Source of the DNA: Deltaproteobacteria bacterium
GTDB taxonomy: Bacteria; Desulfobacterota; Anaeroferrophillalia; Anaeroferrophillales; Tharpellaceae
Reading direction: 5' to 3'
DNA length: 10,088 bases
Assembly (NCBI GenBank): GCA_030633185.1
Contig: DAOVTG010000078.1
Coordinates: forward strand, 1-10,088
Shown: one piece after another, positions 6,735-10,088 of the stretch
How positions within the stretch are numbered: the stretch's first letter is position 1
Layout: every line of letters starts with the position of its first letter
Notes under the pieces: model-generated
The model's input: the letters and a program-made list of their open reading frames with translations, nothing else
What the model was told of the DNA's origin: nothing
The model's database searches: none
Made by a program: the position numbers and the translations under genes

Positions 6735-6745
6735 GAACGTAAATT
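6718..6745 (+). promoter_or_regulatory. Candidate promoter of the carbonic-anhydrase-like gene
   Basis: TTGACC (6718-6723), 16-bp spacer, TAAATT (6740-6745). Its start near 6752 would give a very short leader containing the AAAAGGA ribosome site. It is weaker than the opposing promoter. Confidence 0.4.
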
Positions 6746-6766
6746 ACAAATGTAAAAGGAATAACG

Positions 6767-7291
6767 ATGCCAATCTATGAATTTGAAGGACGCCGGCCTA
6801 GCTTTGCAAAAAGTGCCTATGTGGCGGAAACAGCGATTATTATCGGCGATGTACGTCTGGCCGACGATGTCTATATTGGGCATGGGGCTATTTTACGGGG
6901 TGATTACGGCACCATCGACATCGGCCCTCAAAGTGCAATTGAAGAGGGTGCAATCTTACACATTAACCCGGGATGCTGCTGTCGCCTGGGTAAACGGGTA
7001 ACGGTTGGCCATGGGGCCAAACTGCATTGCCTTGAGATCGCAGATTCAGCCGTGGTCGGGATTGGTGCAATTCTCTCTTTTAATGTAAAAATCGGTGAGT
7101 GGAGCATTGTAGCCGAGGGTGCCGTGGTTCCTAACGGCAAAATCATCCCGCCCGAGGTTGTGGTTGCCGGTAATCCGGCTCGGGAAATCGGCAAGGTTAA
7201 TAAACGTCACAAAGAGTTTTGGAATTACGGGAAAGATCTCTACGTCGATCTGGCCGCCCGTTATCCTCGAGGGTGCAAACGTCTTGATTAA
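6767..7291 (+). CDS. Gamma-class carbonic-anhydrase-like protein (left-handed beta-helix)
   Basis: A 174-residue hexapeptide-repeat protein of the gamma carbonic anhydrase/PaaY/YrdA group, expected to be a cytoplasmic trimer. Repeats of the [LIV]-G-x-x pattern run from about residue 18 to 135 and are followed by a C-terminal helix (about 144-166). The three metal-binding histidines are present with correct spacing: His65 in LHINPG, His82 in VTVGHGAKLH, and His87. Arg44 and Asp46 in ILRGDYG are the conserved intersubunit pair. The Gln-Asp pair usual six and five residues before the first His is Glu59-Glu60 here, so CO2 hydration activity is uncertain. An acyl-CoA or other hydrolase role is an alternative. 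AAAAGGA at 6754-6760 supports the ATG. The last bases overlap the probable start of the FliK-like gene, suggesting co-transcription. Confidence 0.92.
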   Translation: MPIYEFEGRRPSFAKSAYVAETAIIIGDVRLADDVYIGHGAILRGDYGTIDIGPQSAIEEGAILHINPGCCCRLGKRVTVGHGAKLHCLEIADSAVVGIGAILSFNVKIGEWSIVAEGAVVPNGKIIPPEVVVAGNPAREIGKVNKRHKEFWNYGKDLYVDLAARYPRGCKRLD

Positions 7292-8459
7292 CGGTGTCAC
7301 TTTTCCCACTCCGGGACTGAGCCTTCTATCTGAAGGTAAAACTTCAGAGCTTAGCACAACCTCTTCAGCCGCCTTGAAAGGCTATCTTTCAGAACGTCTT
7401 GGCGATTTGCTGACGGTTCGCCTGATCGAGGTTTTAAGCCCGGAAAAACTGCTCCTTGAGGTAGCCGGCACCGAGGTCGTAGCCAAAGGCTCGGCTCTGC
7501 CGGGGACAACCGGTCTTTTTACGGTTCGCCTTGAAAGCCTCGAACCAATGATTCAATTCAGCCTGACCGACCAAAGTGAAAACGGGGGGCTGCCTTCACA
7601 GCTACGACGACTTATGAGTGAGGTAGTCACCAACCCCAACCTTTTTTCCAAAAATATTGTCCTGCTCAAAGAGTTGTTACTCGATGAAACGATCAATTTA
7701 CCGGCCTCATTACGGAACTCCATAAAATCATTAACCGCCCGTTTCTCAGCTGCAACTTTAATTTCTGATTTGCGCTCCGGGGAAGGCTTGCCGCTTAAGC
7801 AACTTGGTCTTTTTCATGAGCAAGAGCTGGCCGCACTGCTGCTTGCCGATCCGGGGAAATTTCCCCGAACCGCCACTCGGGAGCCGCTAACCGTTAAAGA
7901 AAACCTCCTGCATCTGTTAGCTCAGCTCCATGGCGGGAGGGGCGATGAATTGCATTTGGAAGGTAGCGGCAAAAATGCACAAATAATGGCGGGAGTGCGC
8001 TCCGAGCTCCGCTCTCTGCTTGATCTGGTCGAATTAAATCAGTGTCTCAATAATCCCGGTTTACGTAGCGATGAAGACCTTATTTTATTGCTGCCGCTGT
8101 GGGGCTGGGGGGAGAACGCCGACCTCTGGCTGCGCCTGCTGCGGGATAAAGGAGAGGCAAAATCTCCCGGCACCAACCTCTATACCTTGATGATCTATCT
8201 TGATCTTGAGAAACTTGGCCCTTTAGGAGCTCAAATGGTGGTCGGCTCCAAAGAGTTGCAAGTGAAGTTGATGGTTGTTGGTGACGAATCAGCCGGAAGC
8301 GTCCGGGAGTTACTACCTGAGGTAAGAAAGCAATTACGCTCCCAATTTTCCGACGGAGTCAGACTGACCGTGGAAACCGTAAACCAAAACGGGGTGGAAG
8401 AGTTTCGTCAGCGCGCTTTTCTGGCGTCACTGCCATCACTCTTTACAGCCTCAGGATGA
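7284..8459 (+). CDS. FliK-like hypothetical protein
   Basis: A protein of about 391 residues if started at TTG 7284. The N-terminal part (to about residue 100) is a beta-rich segment (LTVRLIEVLSPEKLLLEVAG, then a second strand-like run ending near IQFSLT). The middle is Leu-rich and probably helical. The C-terminal ~90 residues (LMIYLDLEKLGPLGAQMVVG followed by ELQVKLMVV) resemble the FliK/Flg_hook C-terminal domain that in flagellar proteins ends hook growth. No signal peptide is seen and no flagellar genes are nearby, so an actual hook-length role is doubtful. Start choice: the open frame extends upstream to ATG 7119 inside the carbonic-anhydrase gene, but an 8-base overlap at TTG 7284 with GAGGG at 7269-7273 is far more likely than a 170-base overlap. 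Alternative: an uncharacterised protein sharing the fold. Confidence 0.7.
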   Translation: MINGVTFPTPGLSLLSEGKTSELSTTSSAALKGYLSERLGDLLTVRLIEVLSPEKLLLEVAGTEVVAKGSALPGTTGLFTVRLESLEPMIQFSLTDQSENGGLPSQLRRLMSEVVTNPNLFSKNIVLLKELLLDETINLPASLRNSIKSLTARFSAATLISDLRSGEGLPLKQLGLFHEQELAALLLADPGKFPRTATREPLTVKENLLHLLAQLHGGRGDELHLEGSGKNAQIMAGVRSELRSLLDLVELNQCLNNPGLRSDEDLILLLPLWGWGENADLWLRLLRDKGEAKSPGTNLYTLMIYLDLEKLGPLGAQMVVGSKELQVKLMVVGDESAGSVRELLPEVRKQLRSQFSDGVRLTVETVNQNGVEEFRQRAFLASLPSLFTASG

Positions 8460-8576
8460 ACCCGGACGGTAATATTTCCTTGCAAAGAATAAGATTCTGT
8501 TTTAAAACACGTTTTACGAGAGCATCAACTGTTATTGTCGTATTGTTAACTCTTTTCACTTTCAAGGGTGATGGTC

Positions 8577-9800
8577 ATGATTGTTACTTGCCCCCGCTGT
8601 CTGACGAAATTTAATCTGCCGGAAGATAAGCTGACGCCCGATACCAAGCTTAATCTCCACTGTTCGCGTTGTGGTAGTGAATTTCTTTTCTCTCCTCAAT
8701 ATCCGGATGACGACCAGGAGAGCTCCGCAACCCCTGCACCAACGATACCGGAGGAGCTTGAAACTGTACCGGAGTTGGAAACGAACGCAGATTTAACAAA
8801 AGATACGGCCGGTGAAACTGAATCAGTGGCGACCTCAATGCCGGCCGGTGAAGAAATTGCGATCGAAAAGAGAGAAGAGCTCACGGACTCCACAAGTTTT
8901 GAAATGGCAGATGATTTTGGAGACGTGGAAGAGCTCACATTGGACGAGCCAACCGACTCTCAAGAAGAGACCTCGGAAACAGCTGAGAAAGTCGAGGACA
9001 AAAAAGAAGATCAGGAGATCGAAGAACTAGCTCTTGATATTGATGATCTTGATCTTGATGATATTGAATTTGACAGTTTCGAAGATGAACCAGCCACCGC
9101 CGACGACCTCAAAGAGGATCAAAAAGAACTGCAAAAAGGACGTCAGACCCAAATCGATAATGATGATGACCTTGATGATCTACTCAAACAGGCTGAAGAA
9201 CTACCATCAGATGAACCCACCTCGACGATTGAGAAGGAGACCGGCAAGCAGACCGAAACTGATACTTCAGGGAAAGATTCCGACGCTTCTCCGGATCTTA
9301 TAAAAACTTCAAAAGTTTCCGACAAGAAGCGCAGTATCATTCTGGTGCTCACCTGTTTCGTGGTTTTGAGCCTAGCTTTATGGACAGCTTACGGGCTCTG
9401 GCAGCGTTTCTCGGTCGACATGGTGAAACATCTTAGCCTGGTAGAGATCGAGAATCAACGCTTACGGCTGCCTTCCGAACGTATAGTTATTGTTCTCCGA
9501 GGCAAGATTGTTAACAGCTCCAATAAATTGGTAACCGACCTGAAAATAAAAGGCATTCTTCTGGATTCAGCGGGCCAGGCCGTAGCCGAAGTCGTAACTG
9601 CCGGTGGGGTCAGTTTCTCTGAAGAAGAACTTGACCTGCTCGACGCCGACAAATTGGCGATGCTCGAAAACACCACCGTCACCCTGCCCCCCAGTGGTGA
9701 ACTACCCTTTATGATCGCCTTCTACGACTATCCGGAAGGGGCTCGTACATGTTACGTTGAGCTTTCCTCTTTTAAAGTAAAAAAAGGCCCCCGGCCCTAA
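8577..9800 (+). CDS. MJ0042 zinc-ribbon, acidic linker, TM, DUF3426 protein
   Basis: A 407-residue single-pass membrane protein of unknown function. Residues 1-38 are an MJ0042-type zinc ribbon (Cys5, Cys8, Cys29, Cys32; MIVTCPRC start). Residues about 45-245 are a low-complexity Glu/Asp/Thr-rich linker with a near-repeat DIDDLDLDDIEFD around 154-166. One membrane segment follows KKR at about 253-272. Residues about 285-405 are a DUF3426 beta-sandwich (LRGKIVNSSNKLV, then GELPFMIAFYD). By topology the zinc ribbon would be cytoplasmic and DUF3426 periplasmic. Start choice: GTG 8568 and ATG 8571 are also in frame, but ATG 8577 has AAGGG (8564-8568) at proper distance and gives the family-typical N-terminus. 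A possible promoter (TTGCAA 8480-8485, 17 bp, TAAAAC 8503-8508) is weak. The stop overlaps the next start as TAATG. Confidence 0.88.
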   Translation: MIVTCPRCLTKFNLPEDKLTPDTKLNLHCSRCGSEFLFSPQYPDDDQESSATPAPTIPEELETVPELETNADLTKDTAGETESVATSMPAGEEIAIEKREELTDSTSFEMADDFGDVEELTLDEPTDSQEETSETAEKVEDKKEDQEIEELALDIDDLDLDDIEFDSFEDEPATADDLKEDQKELQKGRQTQIDNDDDLDDLLKQAEELPSDEPTSTIEKETGKQTETDTSGKDSDASPDLIKTSKVSDKKRSIILVLTCFVVLSLALWTAYGLWQRFSVDMVKHLSLVEIENQRLRLPSERIVIVLRGKIVNSSNKLVTDLKIKGILLDSAGQAVAEVVTAGGVSFSEEELDLLDADKLAMLENTTVTLPPSGELPFMIAFYDYPEGARTCYVELSSFKVKKGPRP

Positions 9801-10088
9801 TGGCGTCGCAAAGTAACATACCGCATCTGCATCTTGACAAGTATAGGAATTTGAGATTGCGACAAAATATTTTTTATAAAAACTTTTGCTTTATCTTTTT
9901 CTGTTTTGGGGTAGCTCTGCTTTCAGGATGCGTGACCAACAAAATCCGGGAGCGTCAGGTCTCCATGACCCTGACCCAGTCGACGACTTCGCTTGCACGC
10001 CAAATATCACCGGAAGCATGCTACTATTTTTCGGTTTATAACTGGTTACTTTACCAGAATGACAAAGAGGCTCGGGTCGGAGCCCTGA
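9800..10088 (+). CDS. Probable TPR-type lipoprotein, 5' part only
   Basis: An open frame runs off the end of the window, giving 96 residues from ATG 9800. The aromatic stretch NFCFIFFCFGVALLSGC (28-44) is a hydrophobic core with a lipobox (LLSGC), predicting signal peptidase II cleavage and lipidation at Cys44, hence a membrane-anchored envelope protein. After it, the segment SPEACYYFSVYNWLLYQNDKEA resembles the first helix pair of a tetratricopeptide repeat, suggesting a TPR scaffold; this is inference from a short stretch. Two starts compete. ATG 9800 overlaps the previous stop (TAATG) and implies coupling but gives an unusually long N-region. TTG 9857, with AGGA at 9845-9848 eight bases upstream, gives a more typical signal peptide of about 24 residues. 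Confidence 0.72.
   Translation, partial: MASQSNIPHLHLDKYRNLRLRQNIFYKNFCFIFFCFGVALLSGCVTNKIRERQVSMTLTQSTTSLARQISPEACYYFSVYNWLLYQNDKEARVGAL

Noticed and set aside
8486..8515. Small palindromes (AGAAT/ATTCT and GTTTTAAAAC) before the zinc-ribbon gene
   Set aside because: AT-rich, very short and expected by chance in such sequence; no supporting context.

Overview
The window looks like chromosomal DNA from a Gram-negative, anaerobic-type deltaproteobacterium (Desulfuromonadota/Desulfobacterota-like). I infer this from the gene mix: an MJ0042 zinc-ribbon/DUF3426 protein followed by a probable TPR lipoprotein, a FliK-like protein away from other flagellar genes, a CPA2 antiporter fused to a PTS EIIA domain, and mixed AT/GC codon use. 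I cannot name the genus. The content is mostly housekeeping or accessory metabolism. I see no tRNA, rRNA, CRISPR array, prophage or intact transposase.

Region by region: (1) bases 1-720 hold a PpiC-type parvulin gene (238-519) flanked by two inverted copies of a ~125-bp hairpin element (13-139 and 519-644), then a Rho-independent terminator (681-710). (2) 746-1534 encodes an MBL-fold metallohydrolase, and 1632-3452 a YyaL/DUF255 thioredoxin-fold protein, both on +. (3) A 208-bp gap with a palindrome, a possible remnant of a transposon end and a good sigma-70-like promoter leads to a cation:proton antiporter with a C-terminal EIIA domain (3661-5352). (4) A convergent M20D amidohydrolase lies on the minus strand (6619-5426). 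Its start shares a 147-bp divergent control region with a gamma-class carbonic-anhydrase-like protein (6767-7291). (5) The latter overlaps a FliK-like protein (7284-8459, probable TTG start). (6) A zinc-ribbon/DUF3426 membrane protein (8577-9800) is followed, with a TAATG junction, by a probable lipoprotein gene that runs off the window (9800-10088).

Working together: the window appears to be several short transcription units rather than one pathway. Three units have some internal logic. The parvulin gene is a self-contained unit with its own promoter, hairpins and terminator. The divergent amidohydrolase/carbonic-anhydrase pair has overlapping promoters whose -35 boxes form the two arms of one palindrome. 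The DUF3426/lipoprotein pair may be translationally coupled.

The least ordinary feature is the pair of inverted hairpin elements around ppiC. Their sequence differences keep the stem paired, and one end of the element recurs in degenerate form at the DUF3426 stop codon. I found no convincing evidence of a wholly new multi-gene system.
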